A stretch of DNA of 64,000 bases from Lutraria lutraria (lineage: Eukaryota; Mollusca; Bivalvia; Venerida; Mactridae), in the NCBI GenBank assembly GCA_964023205.1, contig OZ026834.1, forward strand, positions 29,922,756-29,986,755. Direction: 5' to 3'. How positions within the stretch are numbered: the first letter of the stretch is position 1; the number at the start of each line of letters is the position of its first letter. The position numbers and the translations under genes were made by a program. The notes under the pieces are model-generated. The model saw nothing but the letters and a program-made list of their open reading frames with translations, was not told the DNA's origin and searched no databases. Below, one piece after another: positions 1 to 11,542 of this stretch.

Positions 1-21
1 TTATATTCGAGACGCTTCAGT

Positions 22-42
22 TCCAGGGCATGCCCCTTTAAT
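22..42. repeat. Truncated end of a TTAA-flanked MITE
   Basis: The sequence ATGCCCCTTTAA near the window start matches the right terminus of the complete MITE at 25107-25451, which ends in TATGCCCCT followed by TTAA. Only this terminus is visible, and the rest would lie to the left or has decayed. Short match, so low confidence. Confidence 0.3.
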
Positions 43-1040
43 AGCGACGATCATTGAGAGCTTTTCGTAACTAACTAGTTTTCCTGGACCAGTAACAGTC
101 AGGCTACCATATTACTATTGTTGTTCATGGGCCACTTTCCAATGATGGAAACATCCTTTTTCTCTTTCAATGGGAACTTGGTGTCCATTTTATCAATTGT
201 GAACGATAAACACATTTGAAATTCCGTACTTAAGAGAAATATTCGAAAGCGAGTGCTTAGTATTGAAAAGGTAGTGACCGGAAATCTTATAACCAAAATT
301 TGTAACCTAACACTTATGTACGATGTGTATTTATTATCATTATACCACTTTTTATGGCACATTTTATGCCTCCGGGGTATATTGTGATTATCCTGTCTAT
401 CCGTCCTTACGAAGTTAAGCAGATTTTCCCGTTTCGTGTAGCACAAAAACCGTTTGTTAGAACACTTTGATACTTATACAGTTGTTGCATATATATAATC
501 ATTCTCAATCCAACCATATCATTCAGCCTCACTTTGACTTAATTAGGACTTAGAATGATTCTGTACTAGATTAAGTAGATTTTACAGTTTTGTCTATCAC
601 CAACACTGCTGACTAGAACACTTTGATATTTATAAATGCAGTTGTTGCGTATGACCATTCTCATTCAACCCATGTCAATCAACTTTGGCCTTGACCCTAA
701 ACCTAACCCTAAAAAGCCTATAGTTAAAGTTAGTAAATCCTTAAAAAATGAAAACTACATAATTGTATGATCATACATTTTAGTGATACAATGTACTAGC
801 TATAATGATCTATCATTTTAAAAACTATTAATATATAAATGTTCGAATGTAGTTGTAATGATGTGTACTGAAAAAAATTAAATTCAAAAATAATATCTTT
901 GATCACAAATTACACGTAATATTTCTTAAAATAGTATGTTTTCAAACGTGTCTTGGAATTGGAAATGGACTAAGTACATTTGATCGCACAGGGTAATGCG
1001 TTCCACAGTCTTAATTGGAACCACATACTCAAACGTTCGC
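43..1040. other. No gene recognised
   Basis: AT-rich sequence without a supportable exon. A minus-strand open frame at 99-446 has no recognisable domain and reads like chance. Around 690-715 there is a short CCTAA-like stretch resembling degenerate telomere units, too short to interpret. The upstream FUT8 exons are not recognisable here. Confidence 0.5.
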
Positions 1041-2000
1041 TTTTCAAAATCGATTGTCCTAACTCTTGGCACCACTAATGTCGGTGTATTAATAGATCAC
1101 GAGCACCAAGTCTCGTGCCGGATAAATAAATCTTAACATATCCCTAATATATTGTGGTGATTGAATATGCATAGCTTTATAAGTTTGTAAGATAAGTGTG
1201 TATTCCATCCTGAAACATACAGGTAACCAGTGTACTTCCGTCAACAGAGGTGTCACGTGTTCACATCGTTCTGTTCTCATAATTACACGTGCTGCAGTAT
1301 TTTGTACACACTGAAACTTATTTGATGAGAATTTTGTTATTCCTATAAGTAATACATTGCAATAATCTAATCCGGATGTTACAAGAGAGTTAACCAATGT
1401 TTTGGTAGATAGTTTCGTATACGTCCACTGTTTCTGAGTTTGACATTCCATATCCATATGTGGTGTAAATATTGTTCCTAGGTTTCTAATGGAATCAGTG
1501 GACTTAATACTTAATCATAGATTCCCCAACTCGGACTGTTACTTGTTCTATATGCTTAAAAGGTTGTTTCTTGACGAGAATAACATCTCTTCAGTCTTGT
1601 CGGTATTGAGTTTGAGCATGTTAACTTTCATCCAGTGGATAATGTCTGTTTAACAACTTTCAATACGATTAAGAGCAATGCTTTTAGAGACAGAATCAGT
1701 GGGTCTGAACGAAATGTATAATAATATGAATCATCTGTATAACATGATGGATGAGTCCATGATTGCGATGTATAATACCAATGGGTTAGCTATACATCGT
1801 AAAATATTTTGGCCCTAAGACTGACCCTGTGGCACTCCGTATGTCAGTAGTAATGCCCGAGTAGTTACGATTGTCTGAATAGGTGTGTAAGTCTGTAACA
1901 CCTGATTATAGTAATTTCGTATAAGTGTTCACCAGGACAAGACAATGTCTTTTAGTGCACAAGAGCTGAGTCCGTTGTTTAAAGGCCAATGTCTACTTGC
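1040..2000 (-). mobile_element. Degenerate LINE (non-LTR retrotransposon) fragment, reverse transcriptase end
   Basis: Read on the minus strand, this region carries broken pieces of a non-LTR reverse transcriptase in the expected order. A VPQGSVLGP-like motif lies near 1840, a decayed DD catalytic box (YTDDSYYY-like) near 1720-1735, and the palm motif WMKVNMLKLNTDKTE near 1590-1640. At 1089-1457 follows an open stretch with LVTSGLDYCNVLLIG, CVQNTAARVI and HWLPVCFRMEYTL, typical of the thumb/C-terminal region in the CR1/L2/Jockey group. Stops and frameshifts separate the pieces and no endonuclease is visible. It is a dead, 5'-truncated copy lying upstream of the first visible FUT8 exon. The clade is tentative. 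Confidence 0.8.
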
Positions 2001-2405
2001 TGACTTGACATAATATTGCTGTTGGGGTTCTGTTTTCGTCTAAAGGTACGTGCGGTGTAAATCTACTTTAGGTGACACAGCATGTATTTCATTTAACAAG
2101 TTTGTTAAGAAAACGTGTTTAAAATTTCAAAAACTCAAAGAACTGCAAAATGTAACTAAAGTAAATATATTATACAAATAAATCTTTGCATGTTTCATCG
2201 TGTGTCAAGTCGGTTTGATCTGACGGTAGAAACAGGTTGACAGTCTAAATATCTCATTCATGGGCAAGACACACATTGTCTCGTCTCGATTTGTCTGAAA
2301 TTCATACACCGATTGAGCGATGGAGTAGTTGGTTTCTTGGTTGTTAGTTTATTAGGCTTTTTTTGGTATGTTGCCGTACATTAAGCATAAAATATATTTT
2401 TACAG

Positions 2406-2652
2406 ATAGCACTGACCAGGAGGAGGCACAAGTTTTAGGAATGACACTTCCCAACACGAAAAGTTGGATTAAAACTGCTATTCCAATGGCTGTACCAGAT
2501 GATCTCGCTGATAGGTTGATGCGTTTCCATGGCAACCCTTTAGCTTGGTGGATTGGACAGATGATAAAATACCTCACACGACCAAACTCTGTCATGAATG
2601 ATTATTTGCAAACCAGCAAGGAAAAACTCGGATTTAAAAATCCAATTGTTGG
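2406..2652 (+). CDS. FUT8: FUT8-like alpha-1,6-fucosyltransferase, internal exon A
   Basis: First visible exon of a FUT8-like gene. FUT8 is a Golgi type II enzyme that transfers fucose from GDP-fucose to the innermost GlcNAc of N-glycans. The exon encodes 82 residues with the family signature AVPDDLADRLMRFHGNP, then WWIGQMIKYLTRP and KLGFKNPIVG, which leads into the donor-binding motif. It is bounded by acceptor TTTTTACAG (AG at 2404-2405) and donor GG|GTATTG (GT at 2653). It starts after the first base of a codon and ends after the second base of a glycine codon completed by the next exon. The exons encoding the transmembrane anchor, stem and early catalytic domain are not visible, so the gene is partial at its 5' end. 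Confidence 0.93.
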
Positions 2653-2793
2653 GTATTGGAATACAAATTACGTTCATTTTGTTTTGAACTGGCATATGAT
2701 GCTGGAATTACATCACTTGATATAATCTTATCAACAGTACCATGAAATACCGAATAATACCGCAAGCGATTCTTATAAAAAATGGATATTTAT

Positions 2794-3536
2794 CAGGGGA
2801 CAACGATATGGCATAACCAGTATTGCGATATATTGCAATCGACAGTCGACCCAAACTGCAACACGTAATGCGATACAGTGCAGTAATGAAAAACACAAAG
2901 CTAAAGCCACTGTCAACTCAAGTGTTAGACCAATGCCACATAGAGATATAATTGTATAAGGTAGTTAATTAATAAAGCGTAAACATTAGATGTCTTAGCA
3001 GTACCAGTGTAATATATACTATTATATTTATACACTGTAACATGATAGGTTTATTGAAAAACTGCAAATAACAAGTCGTTTTTATTCTGAAGGATAAATC
3101 GGTCTTTGTAGGTTCATAACAATACTAAAGATTGAGTCAGCAGACATTTACTTTAAAGCCCCATTAGCATTTTTGATGTTAAATTAAAGTAGGTCTTATT
3201 TTACCTAGAAATATGTCTTATCAGTGAAAATGACTTTTATTTGCAATAAAAACATTCCAAAATTTTCTTTTTTAATCATAAAGTACTAAAGAAATATAGC
3301 ACAGTATTTTTTTCAATGATATTTTAATATGTTTGAGAGCAAATAAGATATATTTCTTATATTTTACTATCATAACATCTATTGTTCTGTATTACAAATT
3401 AAAAAAGCTAATGGGGCTTTAATGGATTATGTACTCAATTATATATAGGAAAATATCGCGGTACATAGATGTCGTACTACGGTACGTATCGGCCCGACGC
3501 TGTATCGCAATATACCAGTATATCGTTGCACCACTA
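2794..3536. mobile_element. Probable non-autonomous hAT-like element, carrying a nested MITE
   Basis: The left end CAGGGGACAACGATAT and the reverse complement of the right end (GGTGCAACGATATACTGG) form imperfect terminal inverted repeats. Both are followed by related ATTGCGATA motifs. The flanking octamers ATATTTAT (2786-2793) and TCATTTAT (3537-3544) match at six of eight positions, which fits a decayed 8-bp hAT target duplication. No transposase is present. A separate TTAA-flanked MITE sits inside at 3157-3418. The whole lies in the FUT8 intron between exons A and B. Confidence 0.5.
3157..3418. mobile_element. TTAA-flanked MITE, copy 1 (piggyBac-like)
   Basis: The ends are AGCCCCATTAGC and GCTAATGGGGCT, a perfect 12-bp terminal inverted repeat, flanked on both sides by TTAA (3153-3156 and 3419-3422). 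TTAA duplication is the hallmark of piggyBac-type insertion, though no transposase is present. Internal sequence (TCTTATTTTACCTAGAAA, TTTTTTTCAATGATAT) is shared with the copy at 61252-61556, and the ends and core motif are shared with 27503-27853. Confidence 0.75.
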
Positions 3537-4051
3537 TCATTTATAAACGAACATGAAATGTCTGTTAAAAAAGATAATCGGCGTGTATACAGTAGAAAAT
3601 TGGTACTTAGAAAACTAACACAGCAGATTATCTCATGTATTCAAATAACTGGAATGATATAAAATGGTAGAAATACACTTTACAAATGGGATCGTCCGTG
3701 TATACAATAACAGTGCTGATCTAAAATTGGACTGTATATGTGCCCTTCTCCAGTGTACTAACAGTTAAGGCTATAGACAAAAATCTTGAGTTTAATGCTA
3801 AAAGTGTATATACTAGTTTTATATATAATATATATATCTTGTTTACTGTATATGAATTCCACATAGTGTAATTTTCATGGTTTAAACGTTTTGATATTTA
3901 ATGTGTGGTTGTATTGATGTTTTGTTTTGGCTTTTATCATTGCATTATTTTCAGAGGCAGTAAAACAAATAATAATGGTTTCTGCCCTAAAAATGTGTAA
4001 CACAATAGCCTTTAACCAATGAGAAAACTCCTACTTCAGCTGAAGATTTTG

Positions 4052-4116
4052 TATCTAACAATTTCGTTGGTTACAAATGTAAGTCAAAATAAATTTTAAT
4101 ACAGCTGCGCCGAAAA
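4052..4116 (+). repeat. Dispersed repeat, copy 1 of 2
   Basis: About 65 bp ending in AATACAGCTGCGCCGAAAA, preceded by ACAATTTCGTTGGTTACAAA. A diverged copy in the same orientation lies at 10330-10403 in the next FUT8 intron. No coding capacity, and the nature of the repeat is unknown. Confidence 0.6.
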
Positions 4117-4482
4117 AGAATTGTAGTACGTATATTGAATAGTGGAACAATGTAGTGCCATATCGTTGCATCCCTTGATATTGAAGCATAATTGTAGTTT
4201 GTATTTTATAAAAAAAGCTTCATTCTGTCAATGCAGGACCGGGTCCTGGGCAGAGGAGGCATGCAATTCTAAAGTCGTGTTTTGTTTACATCATTAGCGG
4301 CCATGTTTTTTCAGTTTGAGTCGATCCGAGTGTTAAAAGATTTACTCATTTAGAGTGAGTATAATTATTCAGCTTTGACATTTTAATAAAATCGCACTAT
4401 ATCAATAACTAAGCATGTAGCAACGTTCTGACGGTAACTAGATGAGAGAGTTCTTTAAAAAGACTTTTGGGCGATTTTACAG

Positions 4483-4659
4483 GGTACACGTGAGACGCAC
4501 GGATAAATTAATAAGAGAGGCGCAGTTTTATAGCCTACAGGAATATATGAAGCACGTAGAAGAATGGTTCGATGCTTATGTGGAACGAAATCCAGATGTT
4601 CAACGTAGAGTTTATTTGGCGTCAGATGATCCGAAAGTTTTTCAAGAAGCTCGGGAAAC
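4483..4659 (+). CDS. FUT8: FUT8-like alpha-1,6-fucosyltransferase, internal exon B (donor-binding motif)
   Basis: This exon encodes the GDP-fucose-binding core: VHVRRTDK at its start (the paired arginines are essential in characterised FUT8), then EEYMKHVEEWF-like helix sequence (QEYMKHVEEWFDAYVERN) and the conserved strand-loop RVYLASDDPKVFQEAR with its two aspartates. It is bounded by acceptor GATTTTACAG (AG at 4481-4482) and donor AC|GTAGGT (GT at 4660). The phase fits exons A and C: exon A supplies GG of a glycine codon, and exon C supplies the last base of the threonine codon. A palindromic transposon begins only about 30 bp after the donor. Confidence 0.95.
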
Positions 4660-4689
4660 GTAGGTGATACCCATTATATTAATTAATAC

Positions 4690-5904
4690 CAAAGGGGCTT
4701 GTCACGAAAAAAAATTCAAAAAAAAAGTTTTTTCCTTGTAACCCATATATATATATATATAAGGGAAACAACTTCGACATTTCGAATTTTCCAACGCGTG
4801 TTATAAACTTCCATGTTATTGCAATGCAGTACAAAATTTTTTAATCATATATAGTGCAACGTATGAGCAACTCAACACGCTAACAGAAAATGTATACTTT
4901 TACTACCTTTAAAGATATTCTAAACTCGCTATTGAAGATTTTTCACTCGAAAAATGGTCAAATTTTACAAAACGACACTCTGTCGTAAAATCGCAGCGTG
5001 TACAAATCTATAGCGAAACTGATAAATTACAGGTAAAACTTCATGGAATAAGTCATAATTCATAACCAAACAGTATATTTATATCATATATGGTGTAATT
5101 TACTAACTGCTAATGATTTCACATCTCGGGATGCACTTTTAATGAAGAATTTACGTTTTTTGTTTAGTTTGCGGATTCTTAATTTTGCTTCCTTGATGGG
5201 TCACGTGACAATCGCCTAACTCGTGATGAAAGCTTAATTTTGATAAGATGAGCGATACTGTGTGGTATTTTTAGGTATGGTTCCCGATAGCGTAGTGAAA
5301 AGGATAGAGTGCACAGGGTACATGTAAATTGTAAACAAATACCACAGAGTATCGCTCATGCAATCAGATTTAAGCTTTCATCACAAGTTAGGCGATTGTC
5401 ATGTGACCCGTCATGGAAGTAAACTTCGAGTAGCCGGCTTATTGAATAAAAAAATACGCAAATTCTTCGCTAAAAGAGCTTTCCGAGATGCGAAAGCATT
5501 GGCAGTTATTATATTGTAGTGTTTTATTATGAATTAAGGCCCATTCTAAGAAGTTGTATCAGTAATTTAACATTTCCACTCTGTACATGTATACCGGTAT
5601 ACACGCTGCGATTTAACGACAGTGTGTCGTTTTGTAAAATTTGACCATTTTTCGAGTGAAAAATCTTCAATAGCGAGTTTAGAATATCTTTAAAGGTAGT
5701 AAAAGTATACATTTTCTGTAAGCGTGTTGAGTTGCCCATACGTTGCACTATATATGAGTTAAATATTTTGTACTGCATTGCAATAACATGGAAGTTTATA
5801 ACACGCGTTGGAAAATTCGAGTTGTCGAAGTTGTTTCCCTTCTATATATATATGGGTTACATGGAAAAAAAAATATTTGATTTTTTTCGTGACAAACCCC
5901 TTTG
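4690..5904. mobile_element. Palindromic (foldback) hAT-like element with perfect 8-bp TSD
   Basis: The element opens with CAAAGGGGCTTGTCACG and closes with CGTGACAAACCCCTTTG, inverted repeats differing at one position. The flanks are an identical octamer, ATTAATAC, at 4682-4689 and 5905-5912, the 8-bp target duplication expected of hAT elements. Similarity does not stop at the tips: almost the whole left half (4690 to about 5275) reappears inverted in the right half (about 5335 to 5904), with indels and about 60 bp of unpaired centre. Shared landmarks include a TATATA tract, GGTCAAATTTTACAAAACG and TTAGGCGATTGTC-type sequence near the centre. No transposase is encoded. It sits about 30 bp downstream of the exon B donor. 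Confidence 0.88.
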
Positions 5905-6490
5905 ATTAATACTAGTAGGTTATCGGGTAACGTGTCGTGTTTTAACCTTTGAATCTTCCCATACATTGTTGTATTCACTACGCAAATACACCGAAACTCA
6001 ATATACAATGGTACGAGTAGGGTACACTACGTCATATGTTCATCTCCCCCCGGACCATCAATCTGTAAACATAATCTCTCGACTAACAGATAAATCGACT
6101 TATTTTTGTATGAAATCATTTAAGTAATTTAAAATGATGTAGCGCAATCAAGGATTTACAACTGTATGCTATGCTGTTGTGAAGAAAATTTGTAGTTAGA
6201 ATCTTTGATAAAGGCATGAAAACGGGATAGATGTTCTAGCAATTTGTGGCAAAAATTATTTTAGTTTACAGTAGCCATTCCTTTGTGTGCTGTATTAATT
6301 TCCCTTACTTCTGGGCATAAATCAAGATAATGAAGACAGTTTTTCTTTACAAGATTTAAAGAATACCACACAACACAGTAATGTAATTTAATGTTCTGAT
6401 GGTGCGTCTTGATGTTGTTAAAAATGTTGCAAAATGTCAGCTTGATTGTCTTTCTCGTTCAAAAGTTACATTAAAAAAACAGGCGAGAAA

Positions 6491-8371
6491 TGTCCCGAGT
6501 GTAACACTTTTAGCGTGACATTTTTCCTTTACACTTTTTTTCAATATTTTATATTTTGTTCAGTTTTTGGGTAAGTAATCAATGATTGTTTCTAAATTCA
6601 TTGTACACGTATTATATTTAAAATCTAATGCATTTTGTTCAAATATTTCAGGCATATGTTTTAAAAAAAAAGAAATGATCAAAAGAATCGTTTGTTTTTT
6701 AAGTTATACCATCTTGAATAAAGCTGATTGGAAATGTCCCGAGTGAAACATTTTGCATGTAGATAAGAATTTTTTTATCATTCTTTGAATTTGATAAGTT
6801 TTTTCTCTATTTCTCAAACAGAAACGTAACCAGAAACTTACAGAACTAAAACAAATTCCTGTAGTGCAATTCATTTTTGTCTACATGGTTTTAAGTGTTG
6901 TCCCGAGTGTAACGCTATATATTCATCATCTTAATTTTGATATGTAGCTTATGGAACAATAGTCCATGCTAATTGTTTTCCACATTTATATCAAATGACT
7001 GACGTGAATAAATACTTTAAAGTCTGAAACAGTGATATGGAGCATGTTTAAAAAGTTTGAAAGTTGTAATGATGAAGAAACATTGTCAGATAAAAACAGT
7101 AAATAATTTATCGATTTTTTTCATGATTTCTGAACATATTTTACATGTTATATTATTTATATATAACAATTGAAAATGTTTCACTCGGGACACAAACACA
7201 TCTTCATGCAATATTATACACAAATTCGGTTTGCTTTTACAGGAACTATACCGTAACAAAATACTAACCCTACAGGGTCATGAAGTTAAAAAATGCCTAA
7301 ATTAGTGGTAATTTATAGAGGACTGAGAAGAAGCACACTCCGAGTAGATAGGCTTGAAATTCATGTTTTATTATTAAACATTTTCTAGAATATACGAGGG
7401 TTGTCCTTTAAGTTTGTAGACTTTTCTCATAACTCGGTTATTTTTCAAAATTTTTAAATCTAATTTCAGTGACGCATAATAGAAGTCTTCCTTGACTTAT
7501 GTTGCAAATACATAGTTCATGTTCAAAACATTTCAATTTAAGTCTTGTTTTACTTAAAATAAAAATAGAAGAAATTTTGAAGTTTGTCCCGAGTGTATTT
7601 TCTATATGTCTGTTTATATGACGTAATTCATGTTTAAAATATTTGTTCAACATAGTTTGAAATAGTTTGACTTTGTTAAGAAATCATTTCTTTAATTTGA
7701 TTAGTGGCAAGTAGTAGGTAAATGTTTTCTTGTAAACATATGATAATGCAATATCAATCGTTATAGCTTGACAAATCTACAGTTTTAAAAAAAATGCTAA
7801 TTCCTCCCCTCCCTCCAACAACATTTTCAACCAACAACATATCAAACAGTACAGATGTTTGTGTATCTTTTTATTATCTTAAAAAACGTAGAATAAATTG
7901 CAACGCAATGATCATAGCACTTTTATAATTATTTGTATGCTAAAAGACTAAACAAATTTGTACGGAGTGTAAGCTTTACTTATTCTGTATGTATATATAA
8001 ATTAATAATTCATGTTCAGTAACGCATTTGACTTACCAAATTGGAAATAGGTTTGATTTGTTCAACAACAATTTTTCTTATTTAATGAATTGCAAAATAC
8101 ATTTGACTAATGTTGTTATAAATCAATTTTATGATACTCCTTATCATAACAGTTTTGTATATCAACGTTACAGTTTTAGAACGACCCCTGGTGTTGTTGT
8201 TTTAACCATTTAAAACTAAAACATTATCAAATAGATTATCTGTTTGTATTTGATAAGAAAATAATGGAACAAATTAATTGTATTACAATGAAACAAATTG
8301 TATAACAATAGATTAATAATACTGTCATTATCATAAGACCATACGCAAAGAATATCTGTCCCTAGTGTAAC
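6491..8371. repeat. Seven spaced copies of a TGTCCCGAGTGTAAC-like 15-mer
   Basis: Copies occur at 6491-6505, 6735-6749 (GAAAC ending), 6899-6913, 7178-7192 (inverted, GAAAC ending), 7585-7599 (ending diverged), 7959-7973 (weak, TGTACGGAGTGTAAG) and 8357-8371 (one mismatch). Spacing varies from about 160 to 410 bp and the sequence between copies does not look repeated. All lie in the 6.7-kb FUT8 intron between exons B and C. No protein product is evident, and the meaning is unknown. Confidence 0.65.
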
Positions 8372-10329
8372 GTTGACATAAGATACATACTAGTTTTGGG
8401 GGCATTGTTTAGTTACCCAAAAATAGTACCAATTGATCGAAAATTCACTTTTATCTTTGAATATACCTGAAAATTGATAAAATTGTATTAGCTAACTTGT
8501 ATCTGCAGCAGTTAATGTTACATAAAAAATATTTTGAAGCGTATCTAAAAAAATTAAAGTTCAAAATGCCAAGAATATTTATTTTTTTGGAAATTTATGG
8601 TTGTATGATTGTATATTTTTTTGTATTAAAAAAATGTTTTCATGAAAGTCTGCTGAAAAAATCACAAAGATGCGTTATTCTTTCCATAGTTTAATCCATA
8701 AGATTGTTTGAATTTTAGGGCTTGCTATTGAAAATATAATATGTATTTGATTAAAATGTTGTAAATTTGAAGAAGACTTTAATCCTATACTTTAGCCATT
8801 GTAAATTTTTCACAATATAACATATTTCCAAGCTACTTTTAGCAATATTATGAACACAAGTATCATTCTAAATTTGACCCCCATGTCACGCTTTGTCTTC
8901 ATTATTTTGATTTATGCCCTTTTACGAGTTCTTGTAAAAAATACATTTCATATTAGAAGCGCGATGACGCAGTGTACTAACATCGGAGATAACTCAATCA
9001 AAATTATAAATAAAGGGAATAAAGGGAGACTTTTAATGTTTACAGTACATTTTCACATAAAGGATTAAACAAACGGTATATCTTCGGTGTATTAATCATC
9101 TGTATATTTTCTGTAGAATGAGAGTGAACTAAAGTCTAGATGTACTAGTTTTTTTCAAAACCCAAAAGCTTCTGATTTGATTTTGAAATGTTAATTGAAT
9201 ATCAATTAATATTGACACAATGGATTTAATTTAGATCAAATTATGTACTCATTTAAATTTGAACTATAACACGACTACTTAAAAACAAGAAATATCTTTT
9301 AAAAAAGACAATTGAGACAGGTACAAATATTAGTGTCAAATAGCTGTACAGTTTAAGGACAATGGCAAAATCAAGTACTAGTATGACAACACTTGGTTAC
9401 TGGAAATAATTGTGTGTGTGTGTTTTTTTGTAAAATGTACTCAATGGCCAAGGTTACAGTTTCTTCTTTTTTCTCACCAACTATGTCAGAAAAAAAATGC
9501 TCAAGTAAGCAAAAGAAAAAAAACAAAAACAACAATAGTAGTATGAATCTGAGTAAAGTAATGAATTTAGAAATGTATCTATGTCAGGTAGCTGTTGCTC
9601 ATGTCTGTCATAATTATTTGTAATTATACAAGCGACTCGATTCATATGATTTTTAAAGCTTTGTGTGTTTATTTGAATAAGTTTGTTTAGCGACAGTTCC
9701 TGATTTAGAGACGTTTTCGGTAGTTCGCTACATTTTTCACATAGACATATAGGAAAAATTCAAACTGATTAATGATTTTTTTAAAACTTTGCATGATCGT
9801 AGCGTATGATAACAGAAACATTTTAAGCGAAACTATTGAGGGTCACTGATCTCGTTTTTGAGTTATCTGCCCTTGAATTTGGATTGTTTAGGTCATTTAA
9901 CATTTAAACCACCGTAACAGATCAGGCTTTAACACCCCTACTTCACGGTGGCTCCTTCACATGTTTGTGATCTGTTAAATATGAGCCATCGACACATCCG
10001 TTATAGAGCCATCGATCAATTTCAAGTTTAAACGGGTAAACACATTTTATAAAAATATCCGTTTTAAAAATTCATGCTTATTTTTCAAAAATCGAAAAAT
10101 CCTATGCCACCCAGAATATTTTTCTCGTCATTTTGCATGCATTTTCGACAAGAAATACTCTATTTAAAGTGACGTTGCTAGAACTTTTAGAAATTATCAA
10201 CTCGTGTGTTTTCTTTCACGAGGAGACACATCTGAAGTGATTTCTCTTCTATGAAGTGGATGCTGGAACGTTTAATCGTTCATGCTACGTTGCCCCAACA
10301 TCCATTTTGCCTCAACACAAAAATAGCAC
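8372..10329. other. Intron sequence without recognisable feature
   Basis: AT-rich intronic sequence of FUT8. Open frames of 65-76 codons at 8497-8694, 8850-9068 and 9393-9623 are rich in A/T-encoded residues and show no domain. Short runs of T and a TG run at about 9412 are the only low-complexity tracts. Nothing supportable was seen. Confidence 0.5.
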
Positions 10330-10403
10330 TATCTGACAATTTCATTGGTTACAAAATAATTAATGTAGGTCAAAATCAATTTTAATACAGCTGCGCCGAA
10401 AAT
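10330..10403 (+). repeat. Dispersed repeat, copy 2 of 2
   Basis: Diverged direct copy of the unit at 4052-4116, sharing ACAATTTCRTTGGTTACAAA and the ending AATACAGCTGCGCCGAAAA. It lies 3' of the 15-mer cluster in FUT8 intron sequence. Confidence 0.6.
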
Positions 10404-10679
10404 AGTTGCCTTTGCATTACGTACTACTATGTATTCCTTTATAGTTTTACAGCAATGGAAACATGATGCACATGAACGCATTAAACTTTACTTTATTGAA
10501 AATGTTAGATATTATTGTGATGGGTACTTACCCGTTACAGTAAATAAGTTTACGATTCGAAAAAAGAAGGCCTGTCAGCAGGTTCGCCTCTGACGAAGAG
10601 GAGCAATAAGTTTTTTAATTACGTACAAAAACAATTTATGATCGTCATATATAAAATTGTTAGACACAACTATTTATAA

Positions 10680-11330
10680 TTGAGCTCAAAGTGCCCAATG
10701 TGACCTATTGTGATCGCGCGTGGTCAGCCGTCCGTCCGTTCCGTAAACAAAATCGACCAATCTTAAGTAGTTGGCCAATTTCAACGAAACTTTACAGGAA
10801 ATATAGGAAAAACTTTACAAATCGTCTTGTCTGAAACCACAGGGCCTAGAGATATTAGTGTGTAGCATTATCTAGTGGACCTCTATACCTAGTTCAAATT
10901 ATAGCTCAGGGGTCAAAATTAACTCCGCCCCATGAGTGACTTGATTTTACATAGACTTGCGTAAGAAAATTTTAAAAATCTACTTGTCAGAACCTACAAT
11001 GCCTAGAGCTTAGCTCTTTGATGTGTAGCATTGAACAGTAGACCTCTAGCAAGTTTGTAAATATTATGGCCCTTTGGTCAAATTGGCTCTGCCCGGGGTT
11101 TACATGGCTTAAATGCTTATATAGCAAAACCTTTAAAAATCTTCTTAACAAAAACTACAGTGCATAGAGATTAAATATTTCGGATATAGCTTTGTCTAGT
11201 AGACCTCTGTCAAATATGTATAAGTGTAATGGCCCTGGGGTCAAATTGACCCCGCCCCGGTGGTCTCTTGATTTTACATAGGCTCATATAGGAAAAAAGA
11301 AAAAAAATGCTGGTCTCTAAGAGTATTTTT
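10680..11330. repeat. Dispersed repeat with internal tandem units of about 160 bp
   Basis: After a lead-in containing GTGACCTATTGTGATCGCG and several CCGT repeats, a unit of about 160 bp recurs near 10815, 10975 and 11138. Each copy has AAATCTTCTTGTCTGAAACC-like sequence, a CAGGGCCTAGAG-like motif, a TGTAGCAT-type motif, GTAGACCTCT, then GGTCAAATTG and CCCCGCCCC, ending in TTTTACATAGGCT. The units are diverged from each other. The arrangement resembles a common family in bivalve genomes (recalled, not searched). Confidence 0.75.
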
Positions 11331-11391
11331 TCTGGTGGGCGATTAAAGGGCCATAATGGCCTTATTGTTCATATTTAATATACTTTTTCAG

Positions 11392-11542
11392 ATATCCTCA
11401 TTACGTTTTTGTTGGTGACGATTTTGTGTCGAAGACAGCCGGACTTGAAAGCCGATACTCCGAAGCTTCTTTGCAAGGAATTATACTTGATATACACTTA
11501 CTGTCTTTGTGTGACTATCTTGTCTGCACATTTTCATCTGGG
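11392..11542 (+). CDS. FUT8: FUT8-like alpha-1,6-fucosyltransferase, internal exon C
   Basis: Encodes 50 residues of the Rossmann-like catalytic domain: [30 protein letters not shown] and [11 protein letters not shown]. The aspartate in ILDIH and the serines of TFSS match conserved donor-site positions. It is bounded by acceptor TACTTTTTCAG (AG at 11390-11391) and donor GGG|GTTAGT (GT at 11543), and ends on a codon boundary. With this only available GT donor, the residue after the two serines is Gly; in the vertebrate enzyme I recall Gln at this place (FSSQVCR). This suggests a diverged lineage or paralogue. Confidence 0.92.

Noticed and set aside
99..446. Minus-strand open frame of 115 codons
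   Set aside because: No domain, no splice context, AT-biased composition; expected by chance in AT-rich DNA of this length.
2344..2595. Minus-strand frame overlapping FUT8 exon A
   Set aside because: Shadow of the real exon on the other strand.
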